A stretch of 32,125 bases of DNA from Spirochaetaceae bacterium (lineage in GTDB: Bacteria; Spirochaetota; Spirochaetia; Treponematales; Breznakiellaceae), in NCBI GenBank assembly GCA_031282145.1, contig JAITEG010000072.1, positions 1-32,125 of the forward strand. The letters run 5' to 3'. The notes beneath the pieces are model-generated. The model had not been told where the DNA came from. It saw only the letters and a program-made list of their open reading frames with translations, and did no database searches. Shown in pieces: positions 17,179 through 26,038 of the stretch. Positions within the stretch are counted from its first letter, which is position 1, and each line of letters opens with the position of its first letter. Made by a program: the position numbers and the translations under genes.

Positions 17179-18150
17179 ATGCAAAAAACAATACGGCGGG
17201 GCATAGAAAAAATACACTTGGGGCATTACCCAACGCCCCTCGAGCGGTTGGAAAATATCAGCAGGGAAACGAGCCTTAATTTTTACATAAAGCGGGATGA
17301 TCTTTGTGGTGTTGTTTTCGGTGGAAACAAGGTGCGTAAATTGGAGTATTTGCTTGCCCACGCGAAAGCCCGCGGCTTCGATACCATTCTGACTGCGGGC
17401 GGCGCCCAGAGTAACCACGCTGTTTTGACCGCCGCGTGCTGCAAAAAACTTGGACTTGACGCGCTGCTGCTCCTCAAAAAACGGGGGGTAACCGAAACCA
17501 GGGGAAATCTTCTACTCGCCGGTCTTATGCATATACCGGTACGATTCATTGATACCGATAGTTACGCCGATGTATATGCCGAAGCGGAGACCATTATGGA
17601 AGCAATGCGGGGTGAGGGCAAAAATCCCTGGCTCATTCCCGTAGGAGGTTCGGTACCCCTCGGCGCTCTTGGTTACCTTGACGCGGCCGAAGAAATCGCA
17701 TCCCAGGCCGGGGAACTGGGTTTTCCCGTAGACCACATCGTTTGCTGTTCAGGATCCGGCGGCACCCACGCGGGACTTATCCTGGGGGCGAAAAAAATGG
17801 ACGCCAGGGTAACGGGTATCGCGGTTTCTGTCGAGGAGGATTTTCAGGCGGAGATATATAAACTTGCCCTGGAAACGGCAAAACTCGCCGGAATTGAAAC
17901 GGATATTGTTTTAGACGATGTGGTACTGAAAGAATATATAGGCCCCGGTTACGCGCGGCCTTCGGAAGAAGGAGAGGCTGCCATCCGGTTTATGGCGGAA
18001 AAAGAAGGGATCTTCCTCGATCCGGTATACACCGGCAAGACCTTCGCCGGTTTTCTGGACCTGCTCTCGAAGGGTTTTTTTGCCCCAGGCGAAAATGTGG
18101 TCTTTGTACATACCGGCGGCGGTCCCGCACTATTTGCCATGTATCAATGA
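17179..18150 (+). CDS. D-cysteine desulfhydrase / ACC deaminase-family PLP enzyme
   Basis: GHYPTPLERLENISRE..FYIKRDDLCGVVFGGNKVRKLEYLLA, ILTAGGAQSNHAVLTAACCKKLGL, VGGSVPLGALGYLDAAEEI, CCSGSGGTHAGLILG. Confidence 0.88.
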   Translation: MQKTIRRGIEKIHLGHYPTPLERLENISRETSLNFYIKRDDLCGVVFGGNKVRKLEYLLAHAKARGFDTILTAGGAQSNHAVLTAACCKKLGLDALLLLKKRGVTETRGNLLLAGLMHIPVRFIDTDSYADVYAEAETIMEAMRGEGKNPWLIPVGGSVPLGALGYLDAAEEIASQAGELGFPVDHIVCCSGSGGTHAGLILGAKKMDARVTGIAVSVEEDFQAEIYKLALETAKLAGIETDIVLDDVVLKEYIGPGYARPSEEGEAAIRFMAEKEGIFLDPVYTGKTFAGFLDLLSKGFFAPGENVVFVHTGGGPALFAMYQ

Positions 18151-18289
18151 TCGTGGCATGTTTAACGCCGGAGGACCCTAAAAGATGCCCAGGTAAAACT
18201 TCATGGCTTGTATCCGATTTTTTAGTCTCATCAAGATACGAGCGGGTTGTTCAAAGTAATCCGGGGGCGGCGCCGAATTCGACCTTTTT

Positions 18290-19780
18290 TCAAGAAATAC
18301 TACGATCCCGGCTCCGTATATAGTCCGACGGCGATTGCCCCGTCACGGACCGGAACACCCGGCTGAAATAAAACTGATCCGTAAAGCCGGCCATGGCGGC
18401 GGCGTCTTTAATCAGGGTGTCTTTCTCCAAGAGATAGTCCTTGGCCTTTTCGATTCTAAGGGAGGTAAGGTAATTGATAAAGGAAAGGCCCGTATATTTT
18501 CTGAAAAGACGGCTCATATAGGTTTGGGAAATTCCAAAATGTTTGCATAACGATTGAAGATTTATGGTTTCTTTCACATGGGCGTTGAGGTAATCCCGGA
18601 TGAGTTCAAAAAACAGCGGGGTATCAACCTTACAGATCCGCTGCCGGGGATCGGGCAATAGTTTTTCCAGAATAAAAAGCAGGCTCTCCTGAAGTTCCTC
18701 ATAGGAAGCGGCGTAAAAGAACGCGTCGTCGATCATAAATTCAAAGCCCTCGTCCCCGGCGGAACATTCAAATTCCCGGCGCAGGGTTTCAAAGATCGAC
18801 CGGACCATTTCTTCCACCTGTAATTGGGTCTGCCCCTGGGTTTCACATTTTTTTAGCTTGTCCAATAACAGGGACCAGACAAGATCAACTTTGTTTTCTT
18901 TAAGGTAATAAGCAAGCCGCTGTTTAAATTCTCCGCCGGGCGGGGGGTGCTTAACAGCGTGTTTCGTATGCCGGGCGCCCACGGAGATAAGCTGGGTTTT
19001 TCCTATCACCAAGCGGCGGTCCAGGGCGGCATACAGGGTGTCAATGATTCCCGGCAGTTCTTCGATAGGAAAAGCCTCATGCCATACCACGGTAGTGGTG
19101 TAGCCCGGGATATCCTGGTGCAGCCAATTTACCGTTTCCAAAACCGAAGCTGATAACCTGATCTCCCCGGATGAAAGACGGAGGCTTTCCATTTCATCCC
19201 GTCCGTACATATCAATGGTTTCTCCGTCAACGCGGTATTGGATAGGAGCAAACATATTGCGGCGGAACCGGCCCGGAAGTCCGTTTTTTCTGCTAATCGC
19301 CACGGTATACCCCGGGGCGGGGAACTGTTTTTTCAGAGCCTCCCGGTCAAAGGGTTCTTTATTGAGGAGGGCGCGGATCAGGGGCAGCCGACGCTGGCCT
19401 ATGGCGTCATTGAGGAGGGGGATGATCCGGTCCAGGGCGGATACCATTGCCTGGGGACTTATGGGTTTGAGGAGATAATCGGCGGCCCCGCATTGCAGGG
19501 CGGTCCGGGCATAATCAAAATCCTGGTAGCCTGAGAGGATCATGGTTTTAAGCTCAGGTCTCTCCTCGTGGAGAGCGCGGATCAATTCCAGGCCGTCCAT
19601 GACGGGCATCCTGATATCGGTGAGGAGCAGATCCGGCTGGTATACACGCGCCAGGGCAAGGCCCGCCGCGCCGTTGTCCCCGCCGGCAACGATTTCAAAT
19701 TGGGGACAGTAGAGCCGGATGATATCGTGGATGTTTTCCGCCGCCGCAGGTTCATCCTCTACCAGGACTATCCGGTACAT
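18290..19780 (-). CDS. AraC-family response regulator (YesN-like)
   Basis: Receiver domain YRIVLVEDEPAAAENIHDII...DLLLTDIRMPVMDGLELI...LKPIS. C-terminal AraC HTH (LCKHFGISQTYMSRLFRKYTGLSFINYLTSLRIEKAKDYLLEKD...). Confidence 0.95.
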   Translation of the reverse strand: MYRIVLVEDEPAAAENIHDIIRLYCPQFEIVAGGDNGAAGLALARVYQPDLLLTDIRMPVMDGLELIRALHEERPELKTMILSGYQDFDYARTALQCGAADYLLKPISPQAMVSALDRIIPLLNDAIGQRRLPLIRALLNKEPFDREALKKQFPAPGYTVAISRKNGLPGRFRRNMFAPIQYRVDGETIDMYGRDEMESLRLSSGEIRLSASVLETVNWLHQDIPGYTTTVVWHEAFPIEELPGIIDTLYAALDRRLVIGKTQLISVGARHTKHAVKHPPPGGEFKQRLAYYLKENKVDLVWSLLLDKLKKCETQGQTQLQVEEMVRSIFETLRREFECSAGDEGFEFMIDDAFFYAASYEELQESLLFILEKLLPDPRQRICKVDTPLFFELIRDYLNAHVKETINLQSLCKHFGISQTYMSRLFRKYTGLSFINYLTSLRIEKAKDYLLEKDTLIKDAAAMAGFTDQFYFSRVFRSVTGQSPSDYIRSRDRSIS

Positions 19781-19782
19781 GC

Positions 19783-21600
19783 CTACCCTTCCACCGCTAC
19801 CGGCTCCGGCAGCCGGAGGTCCCGAATGGGGGTCCCGGGGCTTTTTTTCATGCCGATGGTAACCACCGCTCCCTCCGCGGCATTGGCAAGCCGGAAGATC
19901 ACGGTGTCTCCAAATAAAATCAAAAACCGGGTGTATATGTTGAGCAGCCCCATTCCGCCTATATCCAAATTTAAATTGGCCTCCCCTACCCGGCTTTTTA
20001 TTTCCGCCATCCGCTGTTCCAGAGCGGCCTTCCCGGTTTCGGAAAATCCCCCGCCGTTGTCCCGTACTTCCATATACCAGTAAGGGCCCTCTATCCAGCC
20101 CCGCACCGACAGGGTCATGATCCGGGATAAATTTTTAAACCCATGGGTAATAGAATTTTCGATAAACTGCTGTAACACGATCTTGGGGATCCGCTGTTCC
20201 TGTACCGCTTCTTCCACGTCAATCGTGTATTCCAGCTTGTCCCGGTACCGGGTTTTGAGGAGGTAGAGGTAACCCTCCAGGTAATCCAGTTCTTCCCGGA
20301 TGGTCACCAACCGTTGGGAGGTCCCCGCGGCGTACCGGAGCATGGAGGCGAGTTTCTCGCAGATCCCGCAGATCTCCTCGTCATGGTTGATAACCCCCCG
20401 GTGGGATATGACATTAAGAACATTGTAGATGAAGTGGGGATTAACCTGGGCCTGAAGGGCGTCGAATTCCGCCTGGAGGTGGAGCAGACTCATCTGCTCC
20501 TCTTGACGGCGGGCATGGTTCAGCCGTTTCAACAGGTGATTGTAACTGTTGCAGAGCTGGACCAATTCATCATCGGTGTATTCAATGACCACATCACAAT
20601 CGAGGTTTTCCAGATTCGTTTGTTCTATCCGGGTGATAAGCTGCCCTATGGGGGCGATGATCCGCCCGGATAAACCATAAATAAAAAAGACCGACACAAG
20701 GCATAGTAACAGCGATATACCTATGGTTATCATGGAAAATGCAGTTATAGTAGCTTTCATTTTTCCTTCATTTTGTACGATAACGGTATAGGTATCGGTA
20801 TAGGGGGAATAAGAGGACGCCGCCATATTATTTCCGATGCGGGTTATGGGCTGATTCCGCGGGTCCCGATTATCGGCCAAGGTCTGTAAGAGCAGGTCCT
20901 GTTCCTTAGGTTCCAGTTGGGAATAAAAAATCTCCCCTCGTCCGTTTATCACCGCTACCCGTATGGAATTGGGATAATGGAGATTAAAGATACTCTCCAA
21001 AATATCGTAGGATTTTTGAACCTCAATGTATGAAGGAATATTATTCCCCATTATCAGACGAATCATACTGAATATCCGCTTCGGATGCCGGCGGGACCAG
21101 GTGTCAAGATGGGGAACCAATAAAACGGGTTTCCCCTCTGCCGCATCAACAAGGGGAAGCTCCGGAATATAGCCGGGATCTCCCTCTCCATCGGATATGG
21201 TATGGATTCTTACATTACTGGACAAAATATCCCCGGCACTACTGAAAAAAGAGACCCGGTAAAAATTAACATCATTACAATAGGTAGAAAAACTGATTTG
21301 AATTTCTTTTTTTGCCAGAGTGATATACGAAAGACCGGGATCGGTCCGGTCCGCCCGGGTAAGGGTGGTGATCGCCGAAAGGGTTCTGTTGTCCGAAAGA
21401 AGAAATTCCGTTATAAACTGCATGGGCCTGACAATTTCATCCAATTGATTGGACATGGTTTTACTGAGTACATCCAGATCCTGCAGGGAAAGAGCCTTAA
21501 TCTGCCGCAGATTATATTGATAAAAAAGAAAGGCCAAAAGGCTTATTAACACCGTAACGAGCAGGGAATAGGTCATGATAAGTCGAGTTCTGAACCGCAT
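19783..21600 (-). CDS. Sensor histidine kinase (YesM-like, HisKA_7TM/His_kinase type)
   Basis: N-terminal TM, HAMP-like region, phosphoacceptor QAQVNPHFIYNVLNVIS, ATPase motifs FIENSITHGFKN and VRDNGGGF. Confidence 0.94.
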   Translation of the reverse strand: MRFRTRLIMTYSLLVTVLISLLAFLFYQYNLRQIKALSLQDLDVLSKTMSNQLDEIVRPMQFITEFLLSDNRTLSAITTLTRADRTDPGLSYITLAKKEIQISFSTYCNDVNFYRVSFFSSAGDILSSNVRIHTISDGEGDPGYIPELPLVDAAEGKPVLLVPHLDTWSRRHPKRIFSMIRLIMGNNIPSYIEVQKSYDILESIFNLHYPNSIRVAVINGRGEIFYSQLEPKEQDLLLQTLADNRDPRNQPITRIGNNMAASSYSPYTDTYTVIVQNEGKMKATITAFSMITIGISLLLCLVSVFFIYGLSGRIIAPIGQLITRIEQTNLENLDCDVVIEYTDDELVQLCNSYNHLLKRLNHARRQEEQMSLLHLQAEFDALQAQVNPHFIYNVLNVISHRGVINHDEEICGICEKLASMLRYAAGTSQRLVTIREELDYLEGYLYLLKTRYRDKLEYTIDVEEAVQEQRIPKIVLQQFIENSITHGFKNLSRIMTLSVRGWIEGPYWYMEVRDNGGGFSETGKAALEQRMAEIKSRVGEANLNLDIGGMGLLNIYTRFLILFGDTVIFRLANAAEGAVVTIGMKKSPGTPIRDLRLPEPVAVEG

Positions 21601-21720
21601 GGCTTGCCTTTTACGTTATTTTATACCGATCCATCGTAATTGTATACAAAATAACTTCCGATATTGGATATTATAGATCTTTTTACTTGATAATCCATAT
21701 ACGATCTCTTCAATCAATTT

Positions 21721-21740
21721 CTATAATGGTTCTATTATAG
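21721..21740. promoter_or_regulatory. Inverted repeat CTATAAT-ggttct-ATTATAG in the divergent promoter region
   Basis: 7-bp perfect arms, between the kinase and the divergent sugar transporter. Confidence 0.35.
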
Positions 21741-21804
21741 TGAGCTTTTTTCAAAATTCGGTTGGTTTTGAAAACGCCCCTAATGTTTTAATTTGGAGGA
21801 AAAG

Positions 21805-23130
21805 ATGAAACAAAGAAAAAATCTCGTCGGGTTATTGGCAGCCGGACTCTCCCTGCTGATCCTGCTGACAGCCTGTCAGGGCAAGTCCACAAGCGCCGGT
21901 TCCGGCGACCAATCGACGGAGGGAAGACGCGCGGAGGAGCCAAAGGTCGTTACCTTTTTGGTTGACAAGGATAGTGATTTTACCGGCGCCCAAGCGGTCA
22001 TTGACGCCATAGAGCAGCAGCTTGGTATCCGGACCGAAGTGGAAGTCCGGGCAGGGGGTACCGAAGGGGATAATATCATTAAAACCCGGTTGGCCACCGG
22101 CGATATGGCGGATCTCTTCTGGTACAATACCGGTTCTCTGCTCCAGGCCATCAACCCCGAGCGGAATATTATGGATATAACCGATGAACCCTTTGCCGCT
22201 CAGCTGACCGATGACTTTAAGCGCTCGGCGTCGGTGAACGGCCGGCTCTATGCGGTTCCCCAGGGTTCAACCCAGGCCGGAGCCATCCTTTACAACAAGA
22301 AAATATACCGGGATCTTGGCCTTTCCGTGCCCCATACCTGGAAAGATTTTATAGCCAACTGCGAAAAAGTTCAGGCTGCCGGATTGATCGGGGTTATCGC
22401 ATCCCTCAAGGACAGCTGGACCTCTCAGCTTTTTATCCTGGGAGATGAATACAATGTAAAGGCCCTCCAGCCCAATTTCCCTGAGGAGTATACCGCCAAT
22501 CGGGCCAAATATGCCACCAATGCCGTGGCCCGGCGGGGTTTTGAAAAGATCGCCGAAACCGGCCGGTTTTTGAACCGGGATTATTTGGCAACCACCTACG
22601 ATATGGCCGCCGAGATGCTTGCGGAAGGGCAGGGCGCCCATTGGGCCATATTAACCCAGGCGCTCAGTACCATCAACACGAATTATCCCGACAAAATCGA
22701 TGATATTGGGGTATTTGGTATTCCCGGGGATGATCCCAATAATCACGGATTAACCGTATGGATTTCCAATGGTCTTTATATTTATAAAAACACCCCCAAT
22801 GCGGAACTGGCGAAACAGTGGGTTGACTTCTATGTCTCCCAGGAAGGGGTTTCCATTTACAGTTCCGCCCGGAAACCCGACGGGCCCTTCTCCATTAAAG
22901 GCATCACTCTTCCCGCCGATTCCTATGCGGGGGTTAGGGAGATGCAGCCCTATTTTAACGATGGAAAAACCGATGTGGCCCTGGAATTTGAGTCCCCGGT
23001 TAAGGGTCCAAATCTGGAGCAGATTTGTATTGAGGTTTTCTCCGGCATAACCAGTCCGCAGGCGGCGGCGGCGGCCTACGATCAGGATGTGCAGAAGCAG
23101 GCGGTACAGTTAAATCTGCCGGGCTGGTAG
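21805..23130 (+). CDS. ABC sugar transporter solute-binding lipoprotein
   Basis: MKQRKNLVGLLAAGLSLLILLTACQGKS (lipobox). SBP family 1 type sequence. ATG at 21805 with upstream ggagg. Confidence 0.92.
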   Translation: MKQRKNLVGLLAAGLSLLILLTACQGKSTSAGSGDQSTEGRRAEEPKVVTFLVDKDSDFTGAQAVIDAIEQQLGIRTEVEVRAGGTEGDNIIKTRLATGDMADLFWYNTGSLLQAINPERNIMDITDEPFAAQLTDDFKRSASVNGRLYAVPQGSTQAGAILYNKKIYRDLGLSVPHTWKDFIANCEKVQAAGLIGVIASLKDSWTSQLFILGDEYNVKALQPNFPEEYTANRAKYATNAVARRGFEKIAETGRFLNRDYLATTYDMAAEMLAEGQGAHWAILTQALSTINTNYPDKIDDIGVFGIPGDDPNNHGLTVWISNGLYIYKNTPNAELAKQWVDFYVSQEGVSIYSSARKPDGPFSIKGITLPADSYAGVREMQPYFNDGKTDVALEFESPVKGPNLEQICIEVFSGITSPQAAAAAYDQDVQKQAVQLNLPGW

Positions 23131-23163
23131 ACCAGTAAAAAAACTGATTTTTTACTTGGCCCG

Positions 23164-23216
23164 GAGTTTGGGTGGCATTTTAAAAAAATACCGCCCAAAC
23201 TCTATGGTCTTTTTTT
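23164..23216 (+). terminator. Stem-loop plus T-run between SBP and permease genes (attenuator/partial terminator)
   Basis: GAGTTTGGGTGG (23164-23175) pairs with CCGCCCAAACTC (23191-23202), with one G-U pair. T-run at about 23210-23216. Confidence 0.7.
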
Positions 23217-23255
23217 CGGACATCTGCCGATATCGTTTTGACCGGAGTATGAAAA

Positions 23256-24113
23256 TTGCAAAGTAAAATTTACAATCCATGGTTTTTGATGCCCTTGCTG
23301 CTTGTTTATGGCGTATTGTTTATAATTCCTACAATTATCTCATTCTTTTTCAGCTTAACCGTATGGACCCTGTTTGATTTTCGTTTTGTGGGATTCTATA
23401 ATTTTGTTACCTTCTTTTCTGAATATTCCCTGCGGATAGGCGTCAAGAATACCCTTATTTATGCGGCCTTGACCTGCGGATTTAAGGCAGTGATCGGCTT
23501 GGGCCTGGCAGTACTGCTTACGTCAAAAATAAAAACCAAACACATTATCCGCTCGATCCTCTTTTTCCCCAATCTGGTAAGCACTATCGCCGTGGGTTTG
23601 ACCTTTAGCGCACTGATGCACCCTACCAAAGGCCTCTTTAATAGCCTCTTGGCGGGTCTGGGCATTGAGGGTCCTGATTGGCTGGGTAATATCTCCCTGG
23701 CCCTCTACTCGGTGATCTTTACCGATGTCTGGAAAGGGGTTGGGGTAGCCACGGTGATCTACATTGCCGGTCTCCAGGCGATACCGGAAACCTACTATGA
23801 GGCGGCCGCTATTGACGGCGCCGGAGGGTTTCTCCGCTTCCGCCATATCACCTTGCCGCTGGTTCGTTCTTCTATTAATACGGTTATCATCCTTGCCTTT
23901 ATCGGGGGGATCCGTACTTTCGATTTGATATGGTCCATGACCAAGGGAGGCCCCGGCTTTGCCACCGATACTTTGGCATCCATTATTTATAAACAGTACG
24001 CATACGGATTTTACGGGTTGGCAACCGCGGGGAATGTGGTTATGTTTTTCCTCATTGCCTTTATTGCTTTTCCCCTGTATAAATTCCTCATCAGCAGGGA
24101 GGTAGACCTTTGA
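23256..24113 (+). CDS. ABC sugar transporter permease (MalF/UgpA type)
   Basis: Multi-TM protein, EAA-like motif YYEAAAIDGAGGFLRFRHITLPLVR. Possible TTG start. Confidence 0.92.
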   Translation: MQSKIYNPWFLMPLLLVYGVLFIIPTIISFFFSLTVWTLFDFRFVGFYNFVTFFSEYSLRIGVKNTLIYAALTCGFKAVIGLGLAVLLTSKIKTKHIIRSILFFPNLVSTIAVGLTFSALMHPTKGLFNSLLAGLGIEGPDWLGNISLALYSVIFTDVWKGVGVATVIYIAGLQAIPETYYEAAAIDGAGGFLRFRHITLPLVRSSINTVIILAFIGGIRTFDLIWSMTKGGPGFATDTLASIIYKQYAYGFYGLATAGNVVMFFLIAFIAFPLYKFLISREVDL

Positions 24114-24940
24114 TGAAAAAGAAACGGGTTGCCCTTTTAGCTGATATTGTCTCCATGGTTCTGGCTTTTATCATTTTTATTATTCCCTTTTATTTCATCT
24201 TTCTTAATTCTCTTAAAAACCGCAGGGAATCGGGATTGATGAATCTTAAATGGCCCGATGCCCTGCATTTTGAAAATTATCCTGAAGTCATAAGCACCCA
24301 AAATTATATGATTGTCCGGGCTTTCCTGAACAGCGTTGTTATTACCGCCGGGGGAATCGTATGTCTGGTGGTGATATGCGCCCTGGGGGGATATATTTTG
24401 CAGCGGGTGACCAGCAAACTGATGACGGGGATCAACTTTCTTATCCTCACGGGGCTCATGCTGCCCCCGGCCATTTTGCCTACCATTTGGGTTATGCAGG
24501 TTATCGGCATATACCGTTCCCTCTTTGGGATGATCCTGGTGGAGGCCGCTTTAAACATCCCCTTTACGGTCATGCTCTACCGGGGTTATACCGCGTCCAT
24601 ACCCCGGGAAATAGAAGAGGCCGCCTATGTAGACGGCTGCAACTCGGTGCGTTTGTTTGTACAAATTATTTTTCCCCTGCTCCTGCCGGTAACCGCTACC
24701 GTAATTGTCCTTTCCTCCGTTAACATCTTTAATGATTTCGTAAACCCCCTGTACTTTTTGCCCGGATCAAGAAGTCCCACCGTACAGCTGACGCTGTATA
24801 ATTTTATGGGCCGTTACGCCAGCTCCTGGAACCTGCTTTTTGCCGATGTGGTGTTGATCACCATTCCGCCGTTGCTGCTGTTTATTTTCTTCAACAGAAA
24901 AATCGTCTCCGGCATTACCGCCGGTGCGGTGAAGGGTTGA
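24113..24940 (+). CDS. ABC sugar transporter permease (MalG/UgpE type)
   Basis: EAA-like motif IEEAAYVDGCNSVRLFVQIIFPLLLP. TGATG-type overlap with the upstream gene. Confidence 0.92.
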   Translation: MKKKRVALLADIVSMVLAFIIFIIPFYFIFLNSLKNRRESGLMNLKWPDALHFENYPEVISTQNYMIVRAFLNSVVITAGGIVCLVVICALGGYILQRVTSKLMTGINFLILTGLMLPPAILPTIWVMQVIGIYRSLFGMILVEAALNIPFTVMLYRGYTASIPREIEEAAYVDGCNSVRLFVQIIFPLLLPVTATVIVLSSVNIFNDFVNPLYFLPGSRSPTVQLTLYNFMGRYASSWNLLFADVVLITIPPLLLFIFFNRKIVSGITAGAVKG

Positions 24941-25000
24941 TGGCAGAGGGAACATGAGCCTAAACCGCCTCTGATTCGGGGTAATTTATCTTCGCCCTAC

Positions 25001-25037
25001 TTGTGTCCTCATTAGTTCTCTACTATACTACAGTATA
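25001..25037 (+). promoter_or_regulatory. Candidate promoter with overlapping palindromic operator
   Basis: TTGTGT (25001-25006), 17-nt spacer, TATACT (25024-25029). The -10 box forms one arm of the palindrome TATACT-ac-AGTATA (25024-25037). Confidence 0.4.
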
Positions 25038-25061
25038 AATCCCCTTCATAAAGGACATAGT

Positions 25062-26027
25062 ATGGTTGCCGTATTGGAAAAACTTGGAAAAATCGGTATT
25101 GTGCCGGTTATTAAGATCGATGATCCGGAAAAGGCGGTTCCCCTGGCCCGGGCCCTTCTGGCCGGCGGGATTCCCTGTGCGGAGATCACTTTCCGGACCA
25201 GTCAAGGAGAAGCGGCCCTGGGCCGGATAAGCAGGGAAGTTCCGGAGATCCTCCTTGGGGCCGGGACGGTATTAACGGTTGAACAGGTCGATAAGGCGAT
25301 CGCCGCAGGGGCGAAGTTCATCGTTAGTCCCGGTTTTAATCCCCGGGTGGTACAGCACTGTATTGACCAGGGTATCCCCATTACCCCGGGATGCTCCAAC
25401 CCTTCGGATATGGAGGCCGCCCTGGAAGCGGGGCTTGAGGTAGTTAAGTTTTTTCCTGCCGAACAATCGGGGGGGCTGGATTATATCAAAGCCGTGGCAG
25501 CCCCCTACACCACCTTAAAATTCATGCCCACCGGGGGCATTAACGCGCTTAATATCGCCGCCTATACCTCCTATGAAAAGATCCTCGCCTGCGGCGGTTC
25601 CTGGATGGTTCCCGCCGACCGGATCAACGCGGGAGATTTTGACACCATCACGGCCCTTTGCAAAGAAGCGGTGTCCAAAATTTTGGGATTCTCCCTGGTC
25701 CATGTGGGGATCAACGCGGCCAATGAAAATGAAGCGCTCAAGGCGGCCCGGCTCTTTGAGACCATGTTCGGTTTTACCGCCAAAAGCGGGACCAGTTCTA
25801 TTTTTTCCGGAGAGGGTATCGAAATCATGAAGTCCCCCTACCTGGGTAAAAACGGGCACATCGCCATCGGAACCAACAGCCTCAAACGGGGAATCGCGTA
25901 CCTGGAGCGGAAAGGCTTCACCTTTAACCCCGACAGCCTAAAAACCGATGCCCGGGGAGTCATGGCCGCCCTTTATCTCTCTGATGAAATTGCCGGTTTC
26001 GCGGTACATTTGGTACAAAAGAAGTAA
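25062..26027 (+). CDS. eda: KDPG/KHG aldolase with C-terminal glyoxalase/VOC-like domain
   Basis: Aldolase part: IGIVPVIKIDDPEKAVPLARALLAGGIPCAEITFRT, GAGTVLTVEQVDKAIAAGAKFIVSPGFNP, VKFFPAEQSGGLDYIKAV, FMPTGGIN. The C-terminal ~110 aa (FSLVHVGINAANENEALKAARLFETMFGF...GHIAIGTNSLKRGIAYLERKGF) has a VOC-like pattern. Confidence 0.9.
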   Translation: MVAVLEKLGKIGIVPVIKIDDPEKAVPLARALLAGGIPCAEITFRTSQGEAALGRISREVPEILLGAGTVLTVEQVDKAIAAGAKFIVSPGFNPRVVQHCIDQGIPITPGCSNPSDMEAALEAGLEVVKFFPAEQSGGLDYIKAVAAPYTTLKFMPTGGINALNIAAYTSYEKILACGGSWMVPADRINAGDFDTITALCKEAVSKILGFSLVHVGINAANENEALKAARLFETMFGFTAKSGTSSIFSGEGIEIMKSPYLGKNGHIAIGTNSLKRGIAYLERKGFTFNPDSLKTDARGVMAALYLSDEIAGFAVHLVQKK

Positions 26028-26038
26028 AGGAGCTCTAT

